From: Prinsepia uniflora
Taxonomy: Eukaryota; Streptophyta; Magnoliopsida; Rosales; Rosaceae
NCBI GenBank assembly: GCA_032719365.1
Contig: CM064871.1
Coordinates: 67,319,586 to 67,383,585, forward strand
DNA: 64,000 bases
Reading direction: 5' to 3'
Part shown: one piece after another, positions 34,463-46,014 of the stretch
Position numbering within the stretch: the first letter of the stretch is position 1
How the letters are laid out: every line of letters starts with the position of its first letter
Translations under genes and position numbers: made by a program
The notes under the pieces: generated by a model
The model's database searches: none
What the model saw: only the letters and a program-made list of their open reading frames with translations
What the model was told of the DNA's origin: nothing

Positions 34463-37400
34463 TGTAACGACCCGTCCCGAATTTCGGGATTAGATTAGTC
34501 ACTAATCTTGATTAGCGAGGTTGAACGGTGGTTAGTAGGGCGGAATCAGACAAATTGTGCAAAATGATCGTTTTGCCCCTGGTCGTGGGCAAAATGTTGA
34601 CTTTTTGTTCGGGCGGTCAAATGGACTTTGACCGATGACCGTGACGTAGTTCGGGACGTCACGAGTTCATAGACAGGTGGCATGTTCGATTCCGACATTC
34701 GTAGAGAAAGTTATGGTGTTCGGAAGTTGAGGGGTATTTTGGTAATTTGGCTTGTTAGGGGCCAAATGTTGACTTTTTGATCGGGAGGTCCGATGGACGA
34801 AGGCCAAGGACCGTTACGTAGGTATCGTCGATACGAATCCAACGACAGGCGGCATGCCGAAATCGGAGATTCGACGACGAAGTTATGGTCAAGGACGTAA
34901 AACGCGATTAACCGAGACTCGGAATAAAATAATAATATTTAAATAGGTGAACAGTAACTGACGAATCTGGACCCTTGGATGTAGTCCACATGTCACTCAT
35001 CCCCACCTTCCCTAAAATCTGGATCCTTGTTGGCCATTGGATTATTTAATCCATTTTCTCCCCTTAAATCCTCACCATCCATTCAAACCTCAGATTAAAT
35101 CTGGGCCCTTGATCTCATCTCTTTCTTCCCTTCATCTACTGATCACACTCATCCCTCTCACTCTGTTCTTTCTCCCACCCGAAACACATACGCACACAAC
35201 CTACATGAACCACCTCACCAATCTCTTCTGTGTTGGTGTGTGAGTGAGATGAGCTGCACGGTGAGGCATGAGAGACGGCGGGGGGACGACGGAGACGGCG
35301 GAGACGACGGCGGCAAAACAAAAACAGAGGAGCAAAAATGCAGAATTTGGAAGATCGTTATGGACTGGCTTTTGATCGCTTTAGAGGGATGTATGATGTT
35401 CCTGGAGTCGAGCTAGGCATGCTGGTGGCCACGGCGGTAGCCACGGCGGCGAGGTAAGCCTCGAACCCGTGAGTTCGTTTCGGGTATAAAAATGGCAGCC
35501 TGAGTTTTACGGTGTGTTAATCAATCTAGTGACCAGGATGTTGATCTTGGGGATGAAACGAGTTGGTAGGGACCGTTTTCGAGGAGAATGGTGGTCGGAA
35601 CTGGGAGCAGTCGACGGTGGAGTTTTGGCCGTGAGCTTCTCGATCGAGGAGGTACAATCTAGACGTGTTTTCTAGTTTTTAATTCCACAGAACCCTTAGT
35701 TTAACTTGGAAGATCTTGTAGGAACAAACAGAACTGAAAATGGTCGAGAAATGGCGGAGAACCAGTCGGGTTGGGCCGCGGGTCACGGTGACCCGTTTAT
35801 CAGAGAAACGGGTTTGAACGGTGACACTGTTCACGGCGCGTGAGTTTCACGCGCAGCCACTCACGGCGGCGCGTGACGGCGCGTGGGCACGAATCTCGAG
35901 GTGAGGTCAACATGACTTTTAATCCATTCGATGTAACGGACATTTTGGGATTGGTTTCGTGTCGATCGGACACCGTCTCGATAGTGTTCGGGATGTCCGA
36001 AGGTTTTAAATTAAGTTTAAAAATAAGTAAAAATTCGGGAAAATTACGGGACTTTGATAGGATGTTAATAATGAGGTTAGTGACCCTCTAATGTGATTTG
36101 GACAGGATTGGGAGTCCCGGTGATAGTGGTGTGGCCGGGAGGGCCGGTGGCACGCGTATCGAGGCACACGGTTAAAACGGTCTGTGAGTGGACTTTGGTT
36201 TTATAAATTCTATGCATGCTTAAATGTTTTACATGGATTATGATTGTGATTGTATGATGTTGGTTTGGTTGTTGGTAAATTGTACGGTTTCACGTATTTC
36301 GAGGCGATTTACGTGCTTGCACGTAAATCGAGGTTTTCCGGTTTTACATGGAATTTCCATATTTATGACTTGGATATAATGTGATGAAATGGTTTTGAAA
36401 TTGGAAATATGAACTCGGGCTTGAGGCCCAATTATGTTGGAAATTTCGGACTTGGAGTCCATTTGAAATCGGGCCGGGGGCCCAGTTGGTTAATGAAATC
36501 GGGCCAGGGGCCCAGTTGGTATGAAATCGGGCTGAGACCCATTTGAGTTATGTTATCGGGCCAGGGGCCCAGTTGATTTACGAATTCGGGCCGTGGGCCC
36601 AGTGGGTTTATAAGTCGGGATGTGGGCCCAGTTGGTTTACAAATCGGGCCGTGGGCCCAGTGGTTCATAAAATCGGGCATGAGGCCCAGTTGGATAATAA
36701 ATGTGATTTCGGGTCAGGGACCCTATATTTAATAATTGTGATTTTGGGTCAGGGACCCTAAATGGAATTATGTGGTTTTATGGAAATTTCGGGCAGGGCC
36801 CAATGGTAATAATGTGATAAAAGGATTAAATAAAACTGTTTTCCATATACCATCTGGATACAAGGATATATGATGGTCTCCTCCAGATGTCTGGGACACT
36901 GGGGAAGTCACGGTGCATTGCCTGCGAGGGGTCATTATACGGAGCAGCCGGACCGTATGATGACTCAGGAGCAGGATTGCTATGATTGACGTCAGGGACG
37001 TCAGACATCAGGGATGTCAGATATATGGACCCGGAGAGACCCCAGGCAGCACGCGTAGCTTATGAAACCGTGAGATATGACGTCAGGGACGTCTAGCTTC
37101 TGGGACGCTAAGCATCTGGGATGCTGGTGATGGTAATGGTAAAATATGGATTAATGAATAAAATGGCTTATTGGTTGGATATGTGTTATATGGTAAAAAT
37201 GGATTATTGGTTATGAAATGGTATGTAGGGTCGGGGACCCTAAATGGTTTTGGATTTTGAATTGATGTTCATTTATGGTCGTGGGTGGTGACCCACATGG
37301 TTTTAATATGTATGGTGGTGGTATTCCACAGTTTTGGGCTGAGTTCCCACACTTGGTTTTTGGTTAACGGTTTTTGGGCTAAGGCCCTAAGGGCTCGGTT

Positions 37401-37717
37401 GAGCAAACGTTTTGGTTACTGGTTTTTGTGGCATGCATACGTTTTTATTGGAGGGCATAAATGTCTTATAAATGTATTTGATGAACTTACTGGTTTTTGT
37501 CCACTCACAGCTTTTGGTTTTAATGCCCTTCAGGTTGATCACGGATGCGATTGCAGCAGAGACTGGGACATTGCACACCTCCTCCATCGATCCTTGCGCA
37601 CTCTGGATGCCCTGTTTGGGCAGTGGCTCTTGGTCATCCTTTGTCTGACACCCCTTGTTGGACGGGAGCAGGGCACATTCCATGGTAATCCCGGGGGGAT
37701 TGGGATGGGTCCTGTCA
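34463..37717 (+). repeat. 3' LTR of E3
   Basis: 3255 bp, the same length as the 5' LTR. It ends GGGTCCTGTCA and is followed directly by the resumed E2 5' LTR. Confidence 0.93.
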
Positions 37718-38370
37718 TACCACTCGGAGGTGTCTGAGCCTGGGGATGTGTTCGCCCAGAGGTGACTGAGCCCGAGGGGGTTGAGCCCAGAGGTGTCTGT
37801 TCCCGAGAGAGTGACTGGATATTGGCCTACGCGTAGTGCAGCACTTGTGAGTAGTGCAGTTTGATTGATTGTGCACTTGTGAGTAGTGCAGATGTGATTT
37901 GTGATATTGTGCACTTGTGAGTAGTGCGGATTGATTGGATTGATATATTTATTGTGCACTTGTGATTAGTGCTGATTGATGTTATTTGTGATGACGTACT
38001 AGTATGGAGTACGGGTTTTTGGCCTTTGTGGCCAGTGATTATGTTTTCACATGTTTTGGCCTGAGAGCCGGGATTTGATGTTTTTCGATATGCATGCAAG
38101 TTTGTGAAAACTGGAGGGTAAGAATGTATTTTGATAAATGTTTTTATAAGAGGTCATTTTTGTCCACTCACACCTTTTCTGTTTTATTAACCCTTCAGGT
38201 CGTGGCCCATTGATTGAGGCTATTCCAGAGGTGGAGGTATGCGTGGGCACATGCGCAAAATTCCCTTGTCTGGCAGGTGCTAAAGGGTTATTTTGGACTT
38301 TCAGTGGACTTGTCAGACGGGAGCAGGACCGGGTATGGTTTTTGACGTCCAGTTGGGACGGGTCCTGTCA
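37718..38370 (+). repeat. 5' LTR of E2, right part
   Basis: Continues the LTR from TACCACTCGG to GGGTCCTGTCA, matching about 43797-44447 of the 3' LTR. Confidence 0.9.
37838..37974 (+). repeat. Four TGCACT...AGTGCA hairpin repeats in E2 5' LTR
   Basis: Four units of about 40 bp. The best is TGCACT-TGTGAGT-AGTGCA (6-bp stem), separated by TTGATTG-like linkers. Repeated at about 43915-44052 in the 3' LTR. Confidence 0.85.
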
Positions 38371-38373
38371 AAT

Positions 38374-38386
38374 TGGTATCAGAGCA
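38374..38386 (+). other. Primer-binding site of E2
   Basis: TGGTATCAGAGCA, three bases after the 5' LTR end. Confidence 0.92.
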
Positions 38387-41263
38387 CTAGGTTGTTGATG
38401 CTGTTGCCATGCCATCCCTCCGGAACGTGAGCCTCGTGCGCGACCTGGTAGTGAGATGGGTATATTAGGGTATTTGAGACCTTGTGATTAATCTCGGAAT
38501 GTAATTGACCTTGGTTTGTGGGTCAGATATTAATTTGTGTAGCTACGGCTTACTAATTGTCGAATCAGTATTCTTGTGGGTCCCAGGATTTGTTGGATCC
38601 AGAGGCTTGGAAGGTAGCACAATTGGGTAGGTTGGACCCAGGATGAGAATATTCTCAGTAAATTCCTTGTGCGGAAATTTGTGCTAGCGAGTGGTTTGAC
38701 TTTTATTGACTTTTCGAAGTCGAGACCGAGTGACGATTGTGTCAGGTCTAGTCATGTCAACTTTAGTGGTGGAACTGCAATCCACAGTCGAGGTTGGTAC
38801 TTGTCGAAGGAATCCCAGAGTGGGGATACAGGGTAGTCGTACGAGTACTTGATTCCATTGGATGTGGAGTCTCGATAGTGATGTCTGGTGGTTAGGTCTG
38901 CACAAGTTTGTGGAAGGCACTACTACCGGGAGTGGTTGCTGAGAATTGGGGGACGTTTCCTTTTCTCACATGAGTTGTCAGGGTGATTGTACCCAGAGTT
39001 GTTGGGTACGAGGGAGGCAGAGTTTCTCCTATTCGATCAGAGGTACGGGGTCGTCGCTTGTTATGAGCGGAGATCCAGAGTTGTCAGTTTTGCACACGGT
39101 GTGCTCATACTGATACTGTTGTCTGTGTGCTAGTGTTGGTGCTGGTGTTGGTGCCGATGTTTGTGCTGACGATGAGTCACGAGTCGGGTTGTGACTTCGT
39201 CGAGATGGGTATATGTCTGTAACCAATCTAAATGGGACACGTGGTTGGTGTCCGAGTCCGATGGTTCCAACATGGTTGGACCTACGGAATCGTTGAGGTT
39301 GTGTTTGAGGAGGATTGCGGGTTTTCTGCATTGGGACTAGGTAATTCTGAAGTCATCAGGGGTGACTTCTTATTTTCTGCTTGGTGGCAGACGATGTTGG
39401 GTCACATGGCGTGGGGAGTGCAGTGAGTTTTGTTTGCATCGACGTAGGATGAGGATTGGTGTCATTGTTTTGGATCATCCTTGGTTTTTCCCTAAGTGGG
39501 ATGGCAAGGATAGATACAAGGTAATCAGTGAGAACCTACAGTCGCGGCGTGTCTCGTCGTTGACTAAACTGTTAATTGGGGGCGTTGGTTGTCAAACATT
39601 GTGACAGTACGCAAATTAGATGAGGGTGTAAGACCCTATGGTTCCTAGTAGTTAACTGTGTGGATCCTAGGTGGATCGGGTTTGTGATATCGTGGACATT
39701 GGGCATTGTGACGATCTAGGATCATGATGTTCATGGTCAGCTAACGTCGTGATGGATCTGGGTCGTGATTTCGATGATCCAGATGGGGAGAGAGTTTATC
39801 ACTCTTACTCCGGTATGTGAGTCGTAAATGACGGGACTGAACTTCTTTTCGAAGTGGAGCCCCTTATGGTATGTTACTCGAACGAGTAGGTTTTCGACGG
39901 GGTCAAATTTGGTCAGCCTTAGAGAGGTGACTGATGGGATTGGCTTCCTTATGAAGTCAATCGGATGTAATGTGTTACTCGCTTGAACTGGTAACCGATA
40001 GGTTCGGTTTTGGTGAGTCCGAGTGGACATGAACGAGATTTTGGGTTTTGGAATCGAATTTCTAGGTGACGATTCAGGATTCGATTTTGGAACTTGAAAG
40101 TGGAATACTGGATTTGGGTGCGGAATGATTATTCCAAATGCTAGCTTACGGAATAATGATTTCGGATTCGGATTTGGACATGAATTAAAAATGTGATATA
40201 TGGGTTTGGATTCGGGATTTCTTACGAAATTGCGGATTCGGATTCGGAATTGGAACTAGCTGATTCGTGGAGTATCAATTTGTCTCTTGCTGGTTTGGGA
40301 AAATGGACTCCATTATTGCAACGTGTTTGGCTATGACCTAGGTGGTTGTAGTCTGGTCAAGGGATGGATGTATGTACCTTATACATGGTTTGGGGTGCTT
40401 GATACCTAGTGACGGTACATGGGATGTACCAGTGATGTGTCGATAAACGTGTTGGTGCTTGGCTTAGTTCCAATACCATTGGTTTTGGTTGTGAACGTGA
40501 ACTGGACATTGAACACGATGCACTGGGCAGAGTGATTCTGATGATTTCAATGATTGTTTGAGCAGGTGCTCTTGGCCATGGTTGGCTAGTATAACTCTAG
40601 TGTTGAGTTGTGTGATCACTGCTAGGCTGGTGTTCAATGTGTTCCAGTTACACCGTCTGCTTGAGTGTGATGACGGTATGCGTATACTCAGGATGAGTGA
40701 ATTGGTGGTTAGTGTGACCGCAAGTTGCTTTGCGGCGAGATGTTACCTTATCGTGACTTTACCGGCATCTGGGATCGCTGAGGAGGTGACAATTGTGGTT
40801 ACTGCTGTTGGTATTTGTCGCAGGATTGAGTTTGTCCTGCGAGGGGAGATCATGATGTTGATCTTATGCTACATTGACGGACGTGGTAATAGGATGTGTT
40901 GTCACTGATTTGTTACTGATTGGCGCTTTGCTAGAGTGGTAAAGCTTGGTGGTGACAGTTTGACTTGTAGTATCGGCATGGACTGACAACTGAGTTTTGG
41001 TGACTCTCTATGAGAGCGGATGTCAGGGCACAGTAGTGATTACGTGGGGCCGTCAAGCTAAAGGAGTCAGCTTAATGATGACATTGCCAATTTCTGGTAA
41101 TTAATTTTCACTCGGGGTGGTCGAGTGTAGTCAGTATGACGTGCATCTGTGATGTGACGTCTGAGTACAGACGAGTTCTGTGTTGGCTAGTGGGTGTATA
41201 GGTGTACACGTGTTGTGAGGCCCATTTGTTTTCCACGAGGTAGTTGTGGAATACGGATAGTTG

Positions 41264-41283
41264 GAATTTCGGGAACGAAATTC
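41264..41283 (+). other. PPT-proximal hairpin of E2
   Basis: GAATTTCG-GGAA-CGAAATTC, an 8-bp stem with a GNRA-type loop, 3 nt upstream of the PPT. Confidence 0.8.
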
Positions 41284-41286
41284 TTT

Positions 41287-41299
41287 AAGGAGAGAAGGT
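41287..41299 (+). other. Polypurine tract of E2
   Basis: AAGGAGAGAAGGT directly before the 3' LTR. Confidence 0.87.
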
Positions 41300-44200
41300 T
41301 GTAAGGACCCGTCCCGAATATCGGGATTGAATATTAATTAATTATGATTTAGAATGACTAATCGGGGATTAGTTGAGTGAAATCGGACGAAACGTGCAAA
41401 ATGACCGTTTTTCCCCTAGCGTGGGTAAAATGTTGACTTTTAGTTCGGGCAGTCAAACGGACTTTGACCAATGACAGTGACGTAGTTCGGGACGTCACGA
41501 GTTCATAGACAGGTGGCACGTTCGATTCCGACATTCGTAGAGAAAGTTATGATGTTCGGAAGTTGAGGGGTATTTTGGTAATTTGGCATAGTAGGGGCCA
41601 AATGTTGACTTTTTGATCGGGAGGTCCGATGGACGAGGGCCAAGGACGGTTACGTAGGTCTCGTCGATACGAATCCAACGACAGGCGGCATGCCGAAATC
41701 GGAGATTCGACGACGAAGTTATGGTCACGGAATCGGGCTCGATTAACCGAACGAACCAGGAATAAAATAATATTTTAATATGAACAGTACCCGGTGACTG
41801 AACACACTTGGATGAGTGACAAGTGTCACTCATCCCTTAAAATCAGGCACAAAACATGGATCCATGATTTTGGGGGAGACCTAATTATTATGTTTTATTA
41901 TATTAAATTAATTAATTAATCTTAATTTCCATTAATCTCTTCTGTTTTCTTAAACCGTGTACAACCATAATACCATTTTCTCCCAACCTCCATTTTTCTC
42001 CCATTTTTGAACCAGAGACTGAGGAACTGAGAGATTTTAGAAACTGAGTTGAATGGGGAAAACACGAGGGATTGAGGGAAGCTAGAAACTGAGAATCGAA
42101 GGTTTGGAAATTTTGGGGGGAAAATCGGATTTTAAACCATGAGCTACGGGGATCGAAATTGAGACGAGTGGAACCAGATCAAAAACGAGAGGAATCGAGG
42201 CCGAATTGGCTCTGGACGGGCCTGGTAACAAAGAGCTTGAGTCGAGGTTGAGTCGTGATCATTGAGGGATCAAACGACTCAATTGATGGAGGGAAACTGT
42301 TTATCTTAGTCCATTGATGCTTCTGGGTTCATCAATTGGGAGAAATCAGTGGCCATTGTGGAAATTCCATGATTGCACAGTACCCAGGTGTTCTTCGTGT
42401 TCATCATCGAATTGATGGATTTTAGGTAAGTGATCGTGCAATTGAGTTTACAGACCTTTAATTTAAGTTAAAACGAAGCTAACTAAATGATCAATTGGAA
42501 GGTTTAAGGCTGAATTGATGGACATTGAACCGGGTCTGATCGCGGGTTGAATGGCCCGTTTTACAGACAAACGGGTTGAGACGACAGCACTGTAGCTGGC
42601 GCGTGGGTTTCACGCGCAGCCACTCACGGTGGCGCGTGGGAGCACGTTCGGCCTAGTCTCAAGGTGAGGTCAACATGACTTTTGATCCTCTCAGTGTAAC
42701 GAACATTTTGACGTTGATTTCGAGGAAATCGGATATTGTTTCGATAATGTTCCGCGTATCCGAAGTTTTGTTTTACGTTTAAAATACGTATTTAAATTCC
42801 GGAAAAATTGGGGAAAATTATATGAAGTATTTTGAGATGTTAGTAACCCTCATTAATGATTTTGGACAGGAATTGTGATTCCCAGAAATTACGGAAAAAC
42901 GTACAGCTCGGAAACGGACCGTTTTGGACGGTGTGTGTGAGTGGACTTTGTTTTCTAACCGTGATGCATGCATATATGATTTTAATGCCTTATTATATGA
43001 TTTTATATGCTTGGGAATGATTTATGTTTCAATCCGGTAATTTTTCGGTTTTATGATTATTATATTATTATTTTGGGCGATTTTCGAGAAATTACGAAAT
43101 TTGGTAAAAATGATGTTTGGACTTGGTTTGTGAGTCCGGAATTAAAATTGGTTGGAAATAATGTGTGGACTCGGATTATGAGTCATGGATTGAGAATGAT
43201 GTTTTGACTCGAGAATGAGTCAAGGATTTCGTGGATTTACGTGAAAATGGCAACGGAGGTTGCAACGCATGGATTTGCGTGATAATGTTATTTTGGGCAT
43301 GAGAACCCAAGTGAATAGTGATTTTGACTCGGATTTGGAGGCATTTGTGAAATTGTGAAATTAATGATTTATTGGGATTTTATGATTATTTTAATCAGTC
43401 TTTCGGACACGTTTTACGAGGAACGTGCAAATGATGTTTTGGGCTAGGCCCGGAGTCTAAATTATTTCTAAAATGATATTTTGACTTGGTTGGTGAGTCA
43501 ATGATGATTTCCGGATTATTCTATTGATTTAAATGTGATTTTAACGGTTTATGTGTAAAAGGTATTTTGGGCTTGAGACCCAGTTGAGAATGATCTTGAC
43601 TTGGTATGAAGTCAAGATTTGATTGAAATGTTTTGGGATGTAATTCCCGGGATGGTTTTCATTGTGATTGTGATATTCCCAGACGGTCGGTGCTTGGGGG
43701 GATTACCCAGACGACTGGAGCTTGGGGGATGTGATTGTAGGATCGGGAGTTGATCCTATGGTAGTCAGCTTCTCGGATGAGACTGAGCCTGGATGTACCA
43801 CTCGGAGGTGTCTGAGCCTGGGGATGTGTTCGCCCAGAGGTGACTGAGCCCGAGGGGGTTGAGCCCAGAGGTGTCTGTTCCCGAGAGAGTGACTGGATAT
43901 TGGCCTACGCGTAGTGCAGCACTTGTGAGTAGTGCAGTTTGATTGATTGTGCACTTGTGAGTAGTGCAGATGTGATTTGTGATATTGTGCACTTGTGAGT
44001 AGTGCGGATTGATTGGATTGATATATTTATTGTGCACTTGTGATTAGTGCTGATTGATGTTATTTGTGATGACGTACTAGTATGGAGTACGGGTTTTTGG
44101 CCTTTGTGGCCAGTGATTATGTTTTCACATGTTTTGGCCTGAGAGCCGGGATTTGATTTTTTTCGATATGCATGCAAGTTTGTGAAAACTGGAGGGTAAA

Positions 44201-44447
44201 AATGTATTTTGATAAATGTTTTTATAAGAGGTCATTTTTGTCCACTCACACCTTTTCTGTTTTATTAACCCTTCAGGTCGTGGCGCATTGATCGAGGCTA
44301 TTCCAGAGGTGGAGGTATGCGTGGGCACAGGCGTAAATTCCCTTGTCTGGCAGGTGCTGAAGGGTTATTTTGGACTTTCAGTGGACTTGTCAGACGGGAG
44401 CAGGACCGGGTACGGTTTTTGACGTCCAGTTGGGACGGGTCCTGTCA
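41300..44447 (+). repeat. 3' LTR of E2
   Basis: 3148 bp, TGTAAGGACCCGTCCC ... GGGTCCTGTCA, uninterrupted. It serves as the reference for the E3 insertion site in the other LTR. Confidence 0.92.
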
Positions 44448-45239
44448 TGGTGAAAGTAGAATTTTGTGATATATTCAAACTTTGAAAATGTTAGAGTGTT
44501 GGTAGAATTTGTGTTTAAAGAAAGTCCACTTGTATATATGTTAAAATAGGAATAGAATTAGTTCATTTATGTCTTTACTTATTTTGCATGATCAAAATCC
44601 TTAAAACCCTCCATCTTTATTCTTTTATTCTTTTAATTCATTTATTCTTTATTCCATTAATTTATTGATACTCTTATTTATTAATTCATTTATTCTTTTA
44701 TTCGTTAATTCTTTAATTCTTCAATTCATTATTCTTTGATTATTCATTATTCTTTTTAACTAACATATTATTAATATTCCCTAATTTCCCCGGTTAAGAA
44801 CGATCCCTATTTACCAATACTACATCTACACAAAAAGGGTTTAAATTTGCATAATACTCAAATTACGTGTTTAATTTAATGCGTAATTTGGGCGTTATCA
44901 AGAAGCATGCAAGTCGGGTCTTGACTACGTAGATAGTGCGTGAGTAGACTTTTCCTCTCTCTAAACTATTATGCATGCATATTTACATGTTTTCAATGCT
45001 TTATGATATGATTTTCATGATGATGGTTTGGTATGATTTTTGGTGATTTTAGGGAAATTGTTTTCAATGCACGTTTTACGATGTTTGTGTATATTGTGTG
45101 TTTTCGGCTTAGGCCTAGATTCTGAGACATGAATTTGGTTTTAGAGATTGATATGAGTTATAAACATATGTTTTCTTGATATATGTGATGTAAATTGTAT
45201 GTGTGTGGATAACCTTCCTCAAGATGCTAGTTGGTTGGT

Positions 45240-45420
45240 CAGTCTCAGACGTCGTGGTAAACTCATTTTCCTGTGACTGGTACTGTGATGAGTAGTCTCA
45301 TATGTCGAGGTAAAACTCATTTTCCTGAGACTAGTGTTGTGATGACTCAGACGTCGGGATAAAACTCATTTTTCTAAGTTGGTTCTCACTCGGACGTCGA
45401 GGTAAAACTCATTTTCCCAA
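45240..45420 (+). repeat. Tandem repeat in E0
   Basis: Four degenerate units of about 50-60 bp containing CAGACGTCG and GTAAAACTCATTTTC, in the part of the LTR where sister LTRs carry hairpin units. Confidence 0.75.
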
Positions 45421-46014
45421 GTGATTGCCTACCGATAGTGCAGTTGATTATGTGGTTGACGCTCAGATGTGTATTCCTCGAGCGGACCCTCGGATGTTGT
45501 ATCCCCGAGTGTTTACGTGATTTGATGGTTGATGTTCAGCCATCGAGGAAGGGTTGGTTCTATTTGATTTGTTACTGCTATGCATTGATATTTTCGTATA
45601 TGAGCTTGTTTTACGAATACTAATTGATTTATTACTACTTGCTCGTATTTTGAGATTCATGATTTATAATCTGTTTTTAACTCAGACTTGGCGGTTTTTC
45701 ATATGCATGCATAGTTTTATAAAATGAAGGGTACACTGCTTAAGTTTTCAAACTGTGTTTTAAAATATTTCTTTTATGTCCACTCACACATTTTTGTAGT
45801 TTTGATAAGCCTCCAAGGTCGTTGCATAGAAATTGAGGTTGTTCAAGAGGCGGAGTCATTAATTGAATGGAGTACGAGGTAGTATCCCTTGTCTGATAAG
45901 CGTTGAGAGGAAGTTCGATAATTTGAGCTGCTTATTAGATGGGAGTAGAACCAAGTGTATTTATTAATGTATTTTAGGGATGGGTCCTATCACTATGGTG
46001 GTAGTAAGAAAGGA

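Larger units (their letters stand above)
28097..37717 (+). mobile_element. E3: full-length non-autonomous LTR retrotransposon nested in E2
   Basis: 9621 bp with two equal 3255-bp LTRs, PBS, PPT and a non-coding 3.1-kb interior (31352-34462). It sits in E2's 5' LTR. The host reads GATGTACC before and TACCACTCGG after, while the intact 3' LTR of E2 reads GATGTACCACTCGG, so a 4-bp TACC duplication is visible (4 rather than the usual 5). I count about 20 substitutions between its LTRs (about 0.6 %), making it the youngest level of the stack. Confidence 0.93.
38371..41299 (+). other. Non-coding internal region of E2
   Basis: 2929 bp with no gag or pol motif. It aligns in islands to E1 and E3 interiors and carries the same series of short stems, for example GGTACATGGGATGTACC (40414-40430) and CTCTC-TAT-GAGAG (41004-41016). 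Confidence 0.8.
25604..44447 (+). mobile_element. E2: full-length non-autonomous LTR retrotransposon (LARD-like), carrying E3
   Basis: TG...CA LTRs, PBS and PPT, with exact target duplication TGGTG (25599-25603 and 44448-44452) inside E4. Its 5' LTR is split by E3 into 25604-28096 and 37718-38370. The 3' LTR is 41300-44447. Without E3 the element is about 9.2 kb. The internal 2.9 kb (38371-41299) is non-coding and related to those of E1 and E3. Confidence 0.92.
24066..44900 (+). mobile_element. E4: solo LTR of a different LTR-element family, containing E2/E3
   Basis: Starts TGATAGGACGTT and ends GGGCGTTATCA, flanked by exact AGAAG duplications (24061-24065 and 44901-44905). Without the nested E2 it is about 2.0 kb (24066-25603 and 44453-44900). 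A TATA box at 25000-25007 gives plus orientation. No internal region is present, so it is a solo LTR. The family is unlike E0-E3; I cannot assign it to a clade. Confidence 0.82.
22869..45992 (+). mobile_element. E0: old solo LTR, host of the nested stack
   Basis: Starts TGTAACGACCCAG and ends GGGATGGGTCCTATCA, the family termini. After removing the E4 nest, about 2.3 kb of LTR remains (22869-24065 and 44906-45992). It has recognisable family blocks (CGTAGACAAGTAGCAT near 23017, ATGCATGCAT near 44970, TCCACTCACAC near 45780) and no internal region. The target duplication is eroded (GCCAA left, CTATG right), but both flanks are GT61 pseudogene sequence. Confidence 0.75.

Noticed and set aside
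31021..37959. Frames of 98-190 codons crossing LTR 3' ends of E3 and its neighbours
   Set aside because: They run across LTR and host junctions in antisense and are broken differently in sister copies; not genes.
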